The position numbers were made by a program, and so were the translations under genes. The notes beneath the pieces were generated by a model. It was not told the origin of the DNA. It saw only the letters and a program-made list of their open reading frames with translations, and ran no database searches. Of a stretch of 47,134 nt of DNA, positions 26,031 through 34,284 are shown piece after piece; the stretch's first letter is position 1; every line of letters starts with the position of its first letter. Origin of the DNA: a virus; IMG/VR virus record IMGVR_UViG_3300046048_000102, positions 1 to 47,134 of that record; one strand, given 5' to 3'.

Positions 26031-27863
26031 CTAATGCGTTTCGGCCCAGTTAGAGCCTATCTTGTATTCACCAGCCAACGGGCATCTCATATTCAGGGCG
26101 TTCCCTGCTTGTCCGATGGCGATGATTGAGGTTTCACCGACTGTCCTAGCGATTGCTTTGTCGCACTCGGCCTGCCATTCGTCGTGAATGTTAGCCACGA
26201 ACTCATACTCTTTCCCTGGTGTGTAGCCGTGTGCCTTGAGCGCATGGTCTGTTATTACCAGAGCTTGTTTCATCACCAGTGCTCCTGCCCCTTGTAGTAG
26301 GGTGTTGAGCGCAGCGTGAATAGAGCGTACCTTCATGGGTGCTCCATCGAGAGAGCGGAGCACGCCCTTCTTGATAGCGACAGCCTCGACGTTATCTTTC
26401 AGTTGGCGTAGAGCTGGGAACCTCTCGAAGAATTGGTTCTTCATAGCCTTACCAGCATGAGCACCTTTCCCCACAATGGAGCCTAGCTTGTACTCACCAG
26501 CTCCATAGAGGAAGGCGTAGACAAATGTCTTAGCGAAGTCGCGCCCGAAGCCGACCTTTCCTCCCAGCTCATACTGCTCTTTGGGCTTGAGCCCAATGGC
26601 TATGCATGTCTGGGAGTGGACATCTGTCTCGTTCTGTTGGTTGCCTTTGGTCACGATGTCAATGTAAGCACCGTTGTCGTACTGTGACATGTAGTGAGCC
26701 AGGCATCTCAGCTCCAGCCCCGAAGCATCTACTCCTACCAGGCTCTTGCCAGGTGGTACAGTAAACAACTGTCGGCACTCTTCTCCGTAGGGCGAACCTG
26801 CCCGTGGAACCTGAGCGATGTTTGGGTGTGAGTGAGTCATCCTCCGGGTGACAGCGCCGATAGTGTTGACTGATCCGTGGATGCGTCCGTCCTTCTCTAC
26901 TGTCTGCAGCCACCCCTGCTGACCCTCAGCTAACTGCCCGATTCTCTTGAGTACCAGGAAGTACTCAGCCAGGTATGGCGCCTCGGGTACCTTGAGGTTC
27001 TTGACGATCTCTTCGTCCATGCGGGGTGTTCCTGCTTCGGTGTACTCATCTGGTTTCGGCTGCCATCCATACAAGGTGGAGAGTCGATCGCAGATGTGTG
27101 CTCTGGATGCAGGGTTGAACTCGGTGTACTTGACCTTGGTAAAGGTGGCTCCCTTCACGTAGCCCTTGGTCTTGTCCCCTCGCTTAGGTGTAAACTCACC
27201 TTCAGGTCTATACCAGGGCCTAAAGAACTCTTGAAGTTTGTACGTTAGCTCTTTCTGCCGTTGCAACAACTTGCAGTACAGCTGCTCAGCCTTTTCCTTA
27301 TCGAACAGGAATCCGTATCTATGCTGACGGTAGATGATGCGCTGTACTTCGTGCTCTAGATCTATGGATTGAGGTGTGAGCTCCTTCTTGCTCACTCGGT
27401 TCATGAGCTCGACGGTTACCTTGACATCCTGTACGCAGTAGTCGCTCATTTCCTGCGACCACTCTTTCCAGTCAGTCTGGAACTCAGCCTTGAGCACACC
27501 CAACCTGAACCCCCAGGCTTTCAGGGAGTGAGACCCTAGGTACTTGCCAGGGAATTTCTTCTGGCGAATCATACCGTAGTCTATGTCCTTGATGTCTGGG
27601 TACGCCAGCCGTGCCATCACCATGCTGTCTGTCACCTTGCCCTTAGGCTCAAGTCTGAACAGTTTCTTGATAACCGGGAGGTCGTAGGCTATGATGTTAT
27701 GCCCGCAGATGGAGGGGTGTTCCATTACTGATCTGATCCCCTCCTTGGTTGCAGCCAAGTCATATGTGTTAAAGATCTTGGTATCGGTATCGTAGGTTGT
27801 CAGGGTGTGAACCTTGGTTACATCATCCAGCAACCCATCCGTTTCCAAATCGAAGATCAACAT
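26031..27863 (-). CDS. DNA polymerase, family A with 3'-5' exonuclease (gp5-like)
   Basis: 610 aa, against 704 in T7 gp5. Exonuclease motifs: FDLETDG at 4-10, CGHNIIAYDLPVIKK, and YCVQDVKVT. Polymerase motif A is VGVDASGLELRCLAHY (about 379), motif B RDFAKTFVYAFLYGAGEYK (about 450), and motif C ANIHDEWQAEC (about 562). The aromatic Y in YAFLYG is the T7-like Tyr that permits dideoxynucleotide use. The thumb insertion that binds thioredoxin in T7 appears reduced, consistent with the shorter length; I cannot confirm that by alignment. Confidence 0.96.
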   Translation of the reverse strand: MLIFDLETDGLLDDVTKVHTLTTYDTDTKIFNTYDLAATKEGIRSVMEHPSICGHNIIAYDLPVIKKLFRLEPKGKVTDSMVMARLAYPDIKDIDYGMIRQKKFPGKYLGSHSLKAWGFRLGVLKAEFQTDWKEWSQEMSDYCVQDVKVTVELMNRVSKKELTPQSIDLEHEVQRIIYRQHRYGFLFDKEKAEQLYCKLLQRQKELTYKLQEFFRPWYRPEGEFTPKRGDKTKGYVKGATFTKVKYTEFNPASRAHICDRLSTLYGWQPKPDEYTEAGTPRMDEEIVKNLKVPEAPYLAEYFLVLKRIGQLAEGQQGWLQTVEKDGRIHGSVNTIGAVTRRMTHSHPNIAQVPRAGSPYGEECRQLFTVPPGKSLVGVDASGLELRCLAHYMSQYDNGAYIDIVTKGNQQNETDVHSQTCIAIGLKPKEQYELGGKVGFGRDFAKTFVYAFLYGAGEYKLGSIVGKGAHAGKAMKNQFFERFPALRQLKDNVEAVAIKKGVLRSLDGAPMKVRSIHAALNTLLQGAGALVMKQALVITDHALKAHGYTPGKEYEFVANIHDEWQAECDKAIARTVGETSIIAIGQAGNALNMRCPLAGEYKIGSNWAETH

Positions 27864-28049
27864 CTATACACACTTCGTGCACTGTTCCGTGCGCTCGTCC
27901 AGCTGGTTCTGATGCACAAGCTCCTGTAGTGCAATCATCTCCCGCATTCTTTCCCGAAGATATTCGTTGAGCATCTGCAGTGTGCGGATCTGCTGGTACA
28001 GTCGCTCAATCTTCGTGCGCTTTCTGAAGCGCTTTTCTGTGGTTCCCAT
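27864..28049 (-). CDS. Small coiled-coil protein between helicase and polymerase genes
   Basis: 61 aa, basic N-terminus (TEKRFRKRTKIERL) followed by a heptad-like helix (LYQQIRTLQMLNEYLRERMR) and a CxxC end (EQCTKCV). The start overlaps the primase-helicase stop as TAATG, and the stop abuts the polymerase ATG, so it is translated in a coupled series. No family recognised. It could be a small replisome accessory protein by context. Confidence 0.7.
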   Translation of the reverse strand: MGTTEKRFRKRTKIERLYQQIRTLQMLNEYLRERMREMIALQELVHQNQLDERTEQCTKCV

Positions 28050-29674
28050 TACTCCTCCTCGAACTCAGCAGCTGCTTCGATCTCTACCGCATGCAGTCTG
28101 CCTGTTCCTCTGTTGTAGTGCAGCTGGTCAGCTAGTCCTGTCTCACCCGTGAAGCGACACTTGAGAACACGCAGCTGGCAGTAGTCACCGTTCACTGGGT
28201 CCTGTTGGTTTCTCTCGATACCAATGATAGTATCGGACAGTTGTTTGATGGACGCTGATCCTCGGAGGTCATCCAAGGTTACACGTCCTCCCTCCTCATG
28301 AGAGGTACCTGTCTGTGGCTTCTTGAGGTGGCTGATGGCCAGCACTCCGACGCCTGTCTGCTCAACGAGTGAGCGCAGGTGTGTCATTAGGTTGTCTATA
28401 ATCCGTCTTTCGTCCCCATCTTCACGACCACTGACAGCAATACTAATATGGTCAAGGACCACAAAATCGCAGTTACACCCATTAGCCAAGAACTTAAGTT
28501 TGGATAAGAGGTTGTCGCTCTCGAGACTGCCGAAATGATCGTAAAGAAAGAAGCGCCCCGAACCAACAGTCTCAGTGTATGCATCTTCATACTCCTTCTG
28601 GGTTATTCCTCCGAGCCCCAGGTGCAGGGGTTTGTTGAGGTAGATGCTCATCATCCGTAACGCTGTGCGCAGTGGGTTCTCTTCCAGAGCCACGTAGCCT
28701 ACGTTTAGCTGGTGCCTCATCATGAGGTCATACGCATGCTCTGCAGCCTCGGTGGATTTACCGATCCCAGTTCCTGCTGTGAGCATGACCAGCTCTCCCT
28801 TACGAAACCCACGTACCATGGCGTCCATTTTGGGGCGCATGGTATCGTAGGAGAAGTAGGTACCTCCGCCTGTCCTGAACTCATCGATCTTCTGCTTGAG
28901 CTCGGTGCCAGCCAGGATGCCGTCAGGTCTATATGTCTTGGCTTCGAACACTAGCTGGGGAATCTCGGCTTCTCTCCCCTGCTGTATCATGTCGTTGGCA
29001 TCTTTGATGCTGTTAGGCCAGTGAAGTATCTTGCACTTGCCTGGGGTGAAGAGGGCAGCACACTCCTTGGCGGCCGCACGACCTGACTCATCATTGTCAA
29101 AAGCCAGTACCACTTCTTCATACCCCTCCAACCACTCCAATGCCTTGCTGATCGCACGCTTGGCGCCCTGTGCTCCGTTAGGTACAGAGACAGCTTGCCA
29201 CCTGAGGTTGAATGCTTGAGCCACACTCATAGCATCTATCTCGCCCTCAGTCACAACCACTCGCTTCCCTGAGCTCCTCCACAACTGTTGTCCAAAGAGC
29301 AGAGCAAGCGAAGGATCACCTACGAAGCGGAACTCTTTGTTCGGGTAGCGTAGCTTTTGTGCTATGATCTCGCCATCATATGTGTATGGCGCTATGTGTA
29401 CAGGTTTACCTGCATGCATACCCTGTCTGTACCCGAACTTTCGACACGTCTCTTCCTTGATTCCACGCCTGGGGAGAGGAAGAAACTCCCCGCCGTCGAC
29501 CAAGCCCGTCACTTGGATCTTCCTTTCTGGGAGCACCGCGCCCTCTTGAGGTTGCGTAGTTTTTCCACAAGAGAAGCAGTGCGTGTGGCCATCGGTATAA
29601 TGACCACACGCATCGCTGCTACCACAAGAGTCACACGGTCCGTGGACTATGAAGTCGCTTGTGTTATGTTGCAT
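28049..29674 (-). CDS. Primase-helicase (gp4-like)
   Basis: 541 aa (T7 gp4A 566). An N-terminal zinc-binding domain has CDSCGSSDACGHYTDGHTHC plus CG (about 14-38). The TOPRIM primase core shows VVVTEGEIDAMSVAQAF and VVLAFDNDESGRAAAKE. The RecA-like helicase has Walker A TAGTGIGKSTEAAEHA at about 300, DFVVLDHISIAVSG (Walker B) and the RGSASIKQLSDTIIGIERNQ motif. It unwinds DNA and makes lagging-strand primers. Confidence 0.96.
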   Translation of the reverse strand: MQHNTSDFIVHGPCDSCGSSDACGHYTDGHTHCFSCGKTTQPQEGAVLPERKIQVTGLVDGGEFLPLPRRGIKEETCRKFGYRQGMHAGKPVHIAPYTYDGEIIAQKLRYPNKEFRFVGDPSLALLFGQQLWRSSGKRVVVTEGEIDAMSVAQAFNLRWQAVSVPNGAQGAKRAISKALEWLEGYEEVVLAFDNDESGRAAAKECAALFTPGKCKILHWPNSIKDANDMIQQGREAEIPQLVFEAKTYRPDGILAGTELKQKIDEFRTGGGTYFSYDTMRPKMDAMVRGFRKGELVMLTAGTGIGKSTEAAEHAYDLMMRHQLNVGYVALEENPLRTALRMMSIYLNKPLHLGLGGITQKEYEDAYTETVGSGRFFLYDHFGSLESDNLLSKLKFLANGCNCDFVVLDHISIAVSGREDGDERRIIDNLMTHLRSLVEQTGVGVLAISHLKKPQTGTSHEEGGRVTLDDLRGSASIKQLSDTIIGIERNQQDPVNGDYCQLRVLKCRFTGETGLADQLHYNRGTGRLHAVEIEAAAEFEEE

Positions 29675-29918
29675 ACTGTTCGTACAGCTTCCGGCAAGCT
29701 TTCCTGTTTAAGGTGTACGAAGCATACTTATGGTTGTTGATCCTCTTTATCTTGGTTGTGATAGGGAAGCCAATCTTTCTCAGCTCCTCAATCCTTGGAG
29801 CGAGTCTTCCTACCCCGAAGTTCGTCAAGGCTGATAACGGGGTGAACGGGGCGCCCGTTGCCAACTGGGAGAGGACTATCCTTTGCTGTGGGCTTAGATG
29901 CTTTTTTCTGTATGTCAC
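29664..29918 (-). CDS. Winged helix-turn-helix protein
   Basis: 84 aa with the phage helix-turn-helix pattern LSPQQRIVLSQLATGAPFTPL, ALTNFGVGRLAPRIEELRKIG, then a wing ITTKIKRINNHKYASYTL. Such small proteins are common in phages next to replication genes and probably bind DNA. It overlaps the HNH gene end by 131 bases in another frame and the primase start by 11 bases. An AAAGGA lies 11 bases before the ATG. Confidence 0.7.
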   Translation of the reverse strand: MTYRKKHLSPQQRIVLSQLATGAPFTPLSALTNFGVGRLAPRIEELRKIGFPITTKIKRINNHKYASYTLNRKACRKLYEQYAT

Positions 29919-30294
29919 GCATTTTCCTTTCGTATGTCTTTGACATCAGGTAGTGAGCTTCCCGATGGCAGTTAGCGCAGAGCATGTGAAGATCTTTGAA
30001 TTTCTCTCGAATGTTTTCCATGCTCATGCTAAATGGTATGGTGTCTGACTCTCCTTGCCTTGGTGGGTCGTGGTGAAAGTCCATCACCCACGGTCTCACA
30101 TCGCCACACCTTTGGCACCTACCACCACGCTCCCGTATATACTGTTCCTTTTTGACGACATGTCCAGCTCTGATATCGCTGCTGTAACAGGTCTTACATT
30201 GGTAACGGTAATACCGGACTTGGGTTTTGTTATGTACAAAGCTGGGGAAAGCGGTTAGTGGTTGAATGCTTTCGCAATCAATACACTGTCTCAT
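29788..30294 (-). CDS. HNH endonuclease
   Basis: 168 aa. Two zinc-binding knuckles: CIDCESIQPLTAF with CKTCYSSD near the N-terminus, then CQRCGDVRPWVMDFHHDPPR and LHMLCANCHREAHYL, the classic HNH active site with zinc cysteines. The start ATG overlaps the endonuclease I stop (ATGA), so a longer upstream frame is unlikely. It occupies the position where T7 has lysozyme gene 3.5. It may be a free-standing homing nuclease or a packaging/recombination nuclease. The last 44 codons overlap the HTH gene. Confidence 0.88.
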   Translation of the reverse strand: MRQCIDCESIQPLTAFPSFVHNKTQVRYYRYQCKTCYSSDIRAGHVVKKEQYIRERGGRCQRCGDVRPWVMDFHHDPPRQGESDTIPFSMSMENIREKFKDLHMLCANCHREAHYLMSKTYERKMRDIQKKASKPTAKDSPLPVGNGRPVHPVISLDELRGRKTRSKD

Positions 30295-30674
30295 TTTATC
30301 CAGCTCAAGGGAATGCTTCCCTTTGCGTACATGAACCCGTGACGCTCGCACCAATCTGCGTACGTAGTAGCGGATCGTTTGGAGATCCTGCTTCTTGGGT
30401 TAGAGAACACGAACCTTAGGTCTATCTCTGGGTGCTGTTCTTTGATCCAGAGATGTTTCTGCCTGTCCTCTGTAGTCAGGCGACCTTTGGTTTCTATAAA
30501 GATACCGTTGGGCAGCAGGAAATCTGGTGAGTATGTTCTCGCCTTGGGGGGCTGTTCAAAGCGGATCTTTACCGCTTCAAACTTGAACGGGATGCCGAGT
30601 CGCTTGAGCTCCCCGGCTACCCGTTCTTCTAAACCCGAACGATATCCGTAGCGAAGTCCTCGATCAGTAGTCAG
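30291..30674 (-). CDS. Endonuclease I, Holliday junction resolvase (gp3-like), no standard start codon
   Basis: 127 aa from a CTG at 30674. Very like T7 gp3: YRSGLEERVAGELKRLGIPF, then the catalytic YSPDFLLPNGIFIETKG (Asp, Glu and Lys all present) and HLWIKEQHPEIDLRFVFSN, ending SIPLSWIK. It resolves branched DNA and breaks host DNA. The frame has no ATG, GTG or TTG between a TAG at the far end of the SSB gene and the conserved domain; only CTG at 30674 (GAGG nine bases before) or CTG slightly upstream. It lies +1 to the SSB frame, so frameshifting at TAC-TGA would also express it. Confidence 0.9.
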   Translation of the reverse strand: MTTDRGLRYGYRSGLEERVAGELKRLGIPFKFEAVKIRFEQPPKARTYSPDFLLPNGIFIETKGRLTTEDRQKHLWIKEQHPEIDLRFVFSNPRSRISKRSATTYADWCERHGFMYAKGSIPLSWIK

Positions 30675-31314
30675 TCGAGGACGCCTCAGGCGTCTCCGCT
30701 ACAGGCGTCTCAGCAGGGGCACTGAACCCTGTGCTGTCGAAGCCATCCTCTTCCGTTGCAAATCCGAACCCCGCAGCTGAGCCACCCCCGGTGACCAGCT
30801 CCATGATCTGGACTGCGTTCATGCGGAGAGATACCCCGGCACTCTTGGAACTAGCATTGTAGTATCCAACCGGAGAAAAGTTGATGCGAAGTACCGAACC
30901 CCCGTAGACATTCGGACACACTTGCATCTGTTTCCCTTGCGCATCGAAGATGAACGGTTTCATCTCCTTGGTTGTCCCGTCCTGGAACTTGACGAGAGCG
31001 TTCTGTTTGAACCGGAACTCAATGTTCCCAGTTTCTTCGCCTTCATCGTCTGTCTCGATGTGGTAACACGGAGCCAGAGTGATCTGTTTGGCGATTGCGG
31101 GTGACTTGGCATTAGCTCTTGCTTCAGTTAACGCCTCGCCAGCAGCTGTATCGAGCTTGTCGATCAGCTCACGAGCATTTGCCTTTGGGATGAGCAAGCT
31201 TACCTTGTACACTCCCGTAGGATTGAATTGCGTATCGGGCTTGGACAGCCACGGATACTTTGCTATGCCCTTAGGTGTAGTAAACTTGGGCAAGCGGGCT
31301 TTCTGTGCAGCCAT
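30664..31314 (-). CDS. Single-stranded DNA-binding protein (gp2.5-like)
   Basis: 216 aa, close to T7 gp2.5 (232 aa). N-terminal FTTPKGIAKYPWLSKPDTQF, GVYKVSLLIPKANARELIDK, a central beta-barrel with CPNVYGGSVLRINFSPVGYY and GVSLRMNAVQIMELV, then an acidic flexible tail ending SSTDY. The aromatic last residue is the usual contact for polymerase and helicase. It starts with ATG after GGAGG. Its TGA stop lies inside the endonuclease I frame. Confidence 0.92.
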   Translation of the reverse strand: MAAQKARLPKFTTPKGIAKYPWLSKPDTQFNPTGVYKVSLLIPKANARELIDKLDTAAGEALTEARANAKSPAIAKQITLAPCYHIETDDEGEETGNIEFRFKQNALVKFQDGTTKEMKPFIFDAQGKQMQVCPNVYGGSVLRINFSPVGYYNASSKSAGVSLRMNAVQIMELVTGGGSAAGFGFATEEDGFDSTGFSAPAETPVAETPEASSTDY

Positions 31315-31336
31315 TGATCCTCCTTCTGTCTAGTTG

Positions 31337-33727
31337 TTAAGCGAAGAAGTACTTCGACTCCCTCACACGATTCAGATCTAAGTCTCCTTTCTCTGGTATT
31401 GGAGGGATCTTTTGGGCCAACCGATCTGGAAGTTGGCGAGCCACCTCGTCCCTGAATCTCTGCAGTACATCTGTATTGTACTGCTTGACAAAGGTTTCCC
31501 TCAGGCATAAAGCTAATTGACTCACGTCTGCTGCTAAAGTACCGTAGCTGTCGTGAATGCAGCTAAAATTTTTTATCCCAAAATCTGCTGCTAGATTTAC
31601 TGTGCTCATCAAGTGCGCTGCGTCCAAGGAGTGAACGAAGTTGGGGGCTATTCCATGCTTCATCCTTCTCTTGTCAATGCGTTTGATGTTCTGTCTTAGT
31701 CCTATCCGCATTCTGTTCCCACCCCACACTGTTTCAATGCGGATCAACTTAAACCTACGGTAGTCTTGGCAAGGCACGAACCCTACTGGTGTGGTCCAGC
31801 GTATTACCCGCTCATTTTGCGAAGCAATTTCTGCCACCTCTTGTAGCCAGTCCATCGCTTTCCTTGCTGCGACCACCACTTCTCCGATAGCCTCATATAG
31901 TTTATCACTGAGGTATGCGAAGCATGGTCCAGTTTCTTCGACTCCCAGGTAGTTGTGGTCTAGCTTGTTGATCTCGTATTCGAGTTGTTTCCTCAAGCCA
32001 TACCTGGTTACCCCGTAGGGTGTGGTCATCACACCTCTTTTAGTAACCTTACGATCGATCTTGTTGACCCAGGGAATTGCTGCAGGGTTACCAGCAGCAG
32101 CATCCTCTTCAACGGATCTTCGGAGTACTTCAGAGACTTCTGAATATATATCCGAAGGAGTTTCTTGAGGGACCAGGTTCGTAGCCTTTCCGCCAATCTC
32201 GTCCAGAAGCATTGCCGAGAGGTTCTGTAATCCATTGCATGAACCATCCAGCGATACAGGTAGATGCGAAACATAATGCTCTCCTTCTTCTCGATACCCC
32301 GCCCACTCACAGCAAAATGCTACGAACTGGAAGGGCTTGTCACAATCTTCCCAGAAACTACGGGTGGCGCCGGGGTTCTCAGCAGTCTGGATTATCTCTT
32401 CTTCATGGCACAACACCCAGTCTACTCTATCTTTGAAAGATATCTTATCTTCTCCGTAACAGTTGGCGCCGTGTACAGCCAGCCAGAATGCTCCATCTTC
32501 TCCCAGCTCTTTACCCTCAGCGAACTCTAGAAGCGCACGCCCGCTGTCATCGGCTTGGGGGTGTACGAATTGTTGGAGGGGATATATTCTACCCCGCCAA
32601 TCCATGCACCACACAAAGAAAATCTCTGGTTCATTGATTAGTTTCTCTGCGATGTGCAGCTTGATGTTCATCGAAATACGTTTGCTTTGCTCTCGAGCAT
32701 GGGTTTCGTATGCTGTGGTAGCAGCGTGCTTCCATGCACTGAGTTCTTCTTTTGAGGGTTTTGCGCCCTCCTCCCACGTCCTGGGGGGCACCTGTGCCTT
32801 GTCCCTGTGTGGTAGTCCTGCGAATCCTCCTATGTTCCAGGCATCTTGGAGGATGTGATAGACCTTTCTGTTTATCCGCCACGGTGTGTGTTGGATCGTG
32901 TTTATGGCCTTGTAGACTTCAGGCATTGGGTAGTCAGCGAGTCTCATTAACTCTTTGGTGTTATGAGTCTTTATGAGTGTCAAGTTGTGCAGAGTCTCGT
33001 TCGATAAGAATCCCCCGCCTGAAGTGCTAACCCAGTCTTGGGGCTGCACCACCATTGGGTAGTATAGTGGCTGAAGGAGTTCACACTCCTGGTTCGCTTG
33101 ATCCAGCCATGTCTCTGTGAGCTGCGTGGATACAATGTAGTACGTAGGTTTTCTGTTGTTTCTTGACAGTAGAACTCTCTCGACGAGTCCAGTAGATTCT
33201 ATGAAGAGCTCAATGCAACACCTGCCTATCAACAAGCGTTCCACTGAACTCATCTCTGTTCTTCCCATGAATTTCTGCTGGGCTCGGAGAATCGTCGCAC
33301 GGCGATGGGCTTCTGTTGCCCATTTGTTGTTCTTCTCGATGACGTATACATAACCTGGTGCTGCTGTTTTGAACTGCTCATAATCTAGATGATCCAACAG
33401 CATCCCTGCTATTGAGATTGCTATCGCCTGGTAAGTAAGCCTGTTGGAGTGAGCCAGGTTGTTGATAATCCTCTTGGCGGTGAGGAACCCAACGACCTCA
33501 GGCTTGAACTGTCTGAAGAACGGCTTCCATCTGCCGTGCATCCCAGGTTTCACAGTATCCAGCCATTCTTTGAGCTTCTCTGTGAAGGGCTCGATGGCCA
33601 TGTGGAGTAGTCTCTGACCTGGAGGGAGATCTGTGAGATCACGTTTTCGTAACGCCTCGCGGTATTGTTTAATGCCATACTCGGCTCCCTCTCTTTCCAG
33701 AGCCAGCTGGCGCTGAATCTTATTCAT
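31337..33727 (-). CDS. Single-subunit DNA-directed RNA polymerase (T7-type)
   Basis: 796 aa (T7 883). Motif A: SLDGSCNGLQNLSAMLLDEI (about 490, catalytic Asp). Motif B: DRKVTKRGVMTTPYGVTRYG (about 560, Lys and Tyr of the O helix). Motif C: NFVHSLDAAHL and CIHDSYGTLAAD (about 727, second catalytic Asp), ending YFFA. The specificity-loop region (about 660-690) differs from T7, so its promoter will differ. It transcribes phage middle and late genes. A copy of the candidate phage promoter lies just upstream at 33757-33775. Confidence 0.98.
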   Translation of the reverse strand: MNKIQRQLALEREGAEYGIKQYREALRKRDLTDLPPGQRLLHMAIEPFTEKLKEWLDTVKPGMHGRWKPFFRQFKPEVVGFLTAKRIINNLAHSNRLTYQAIAISIAGMLLDHLDYEQFKTAAPGYVYVIEKNNKWATEAHRRATILRAQQKFMGRTEMSSVERLLIGRCCIELFIESTGLVERVLLSRNNRKPTYYIVSTQLTETWLDQANQECELLQPLYYPMVVQPQDWVSTSGGGFLSNETLHNLTLIKTHNTKELMRLADYPMPEVYKAINTIQHTPWRINRKVYHILQDAWNIGGFAGLPHRDKAQVPPRTWEEGAKPSKEELSAWKHAATTAYETHAREQSKRISMNIKLHIAEKLINEPEIFFVWCMDWRGRIYPLQQFVHPQADDSGRALLEFAEGKELGEDGAFWLAVHGANCYGEDKISFKDRVDWVLCHEEEIIQTAENPGATRSFWEDCDKPFQFVAFCCEWAGYREEGEHYVSHLPVSLDGSCNGLQNLSAMLLDEIGGKATNLVPQETPSDIYSEVSEVLRRSVEEDAAAGNPAAIPWVNKIDRKVTKRGVMTTPYGVTRYGLRKQLEYEINKLDHNYLGVEETGPCFAYLSDKLYEAIGEVVVAARKAMDWLQEVAEIASQNERVIRWTTPVGFVPCQDYRRFKLIRIETVWGGNRMRIGLRQNIKRIDKRRMKHGIAPNFVHSLDAAHLMSTVNLAADFGIKNFSCIHDSYGTLAADVSQLALCLRETFVKQYNTDVLQRFRDEVARQLPDRLAQKIPPIPEKGDLDLNRVRESKYFFA

Positions 33728-33756
33728 CGAACTCCTTTCGGTACTTGATTTAAGAG

Positions 33757-33775
33757 CGTTCAGTGGGTGGCATTA
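33757..33775 (-). promoter_or_regulatory. Candidate phage promoter before RNA polymerase gene
   Basis: Minus-strand TAATGCCACCCACTGAACG, identical in 18 of 19 positions to the site at 22834-22852. It overlaps the TAA stop of the upstream small gene and lies 30 bases before the polymerase start. If used by the phage polymerase it would create positive feedback; T7 has its first phage promoters after, not before, gene 1. Confidence 0.6.
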
Positions 33776-33976
33776 GGGTGCCTTCCATGTTTCTTTTCGG
33801 GGTTGATAACAGGATTGTAATTCTATTTGTACCTCATACAATAACTGTTCGAACCTGGTCTGTCGCTCCTCTCTGTGGAGGTATCGCTGGGGCTCTTCGA
33901 ACCCCAGCACCTCCAAGAGTTTCAACCGCTCCTCATGCTCCATGCTGTTGAAGACTTCGGCAGCGGTCCTGGCCAT
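33773..33976 (-). CDS. Small early protein, helical
   Basis: 67 aa, charged and helical (AAEVFNSMEHEERLKLLEVLG, then HREERQTRFEQLLYEV). The start overlaps the upstream stop as TAATG, indicating coupled translation. No family recognised; it is the last early gene before the RNA polymerase. Confidence 0.65.
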   Translation of the reverse strand: MARTAAEVFNSMEHEERLKLLEVLGFEEPQRYLHREERQTRFEQLLYEVQIELQSCYQPRKETWKAP

Positions 33977-34284
33977 TACTGCACCGTGCCTTCGGGTTTG
34001 ACGATCTTGGCGTACTCGTCACGCACGAGTTGCTTGAACTTCTCGACAGCTTCACGTTTGTCGCCTTCGGAATCCCGAAGAAGTTCGTAGTACCGGATGC
34101 CCGACGCCGAAGCATAGGACCGTGCAGGTACCAGCACGTTGATCTTATCGCCGTCTTTGCCTTTCCAAACCGAAGCTCCGACGAGCTTCAGGTTTCCGAG
34201 CAGGCCGTCGTCGAAGTGAATCTCGACATCAGCCAGTTTGTTCGGAGGATTTCCCGAAGAGTTGAGGATAAAGTGCAACCGCAT
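33976..34284 (-). CDS. Small early protein of unknown function
   Basis: 102 aa, mixed alpha/beta (MRLHFILNSSGNPPNKLADV, DGLLGNLKLVGASVWKGKDG, then YYELLRDSEGDKREAVEKF). GGGAG lies before the ATG. It overlaps the peptidase gene end by 56 bases. The domain with DKINVLVPARSYASASG followed by a helix is protein-like, but no family is recognised. Confidence 0.65.
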   Translation of the reverse strand: MRLHFILNSSGNPPNKLADVEIHFDDGLLGNLKLVGASVWKGKDGDKINVLVPARSYASASGIRYYELLRDSEGDKREAVEKFKQLVRDEYAKIVKPEGTVQ

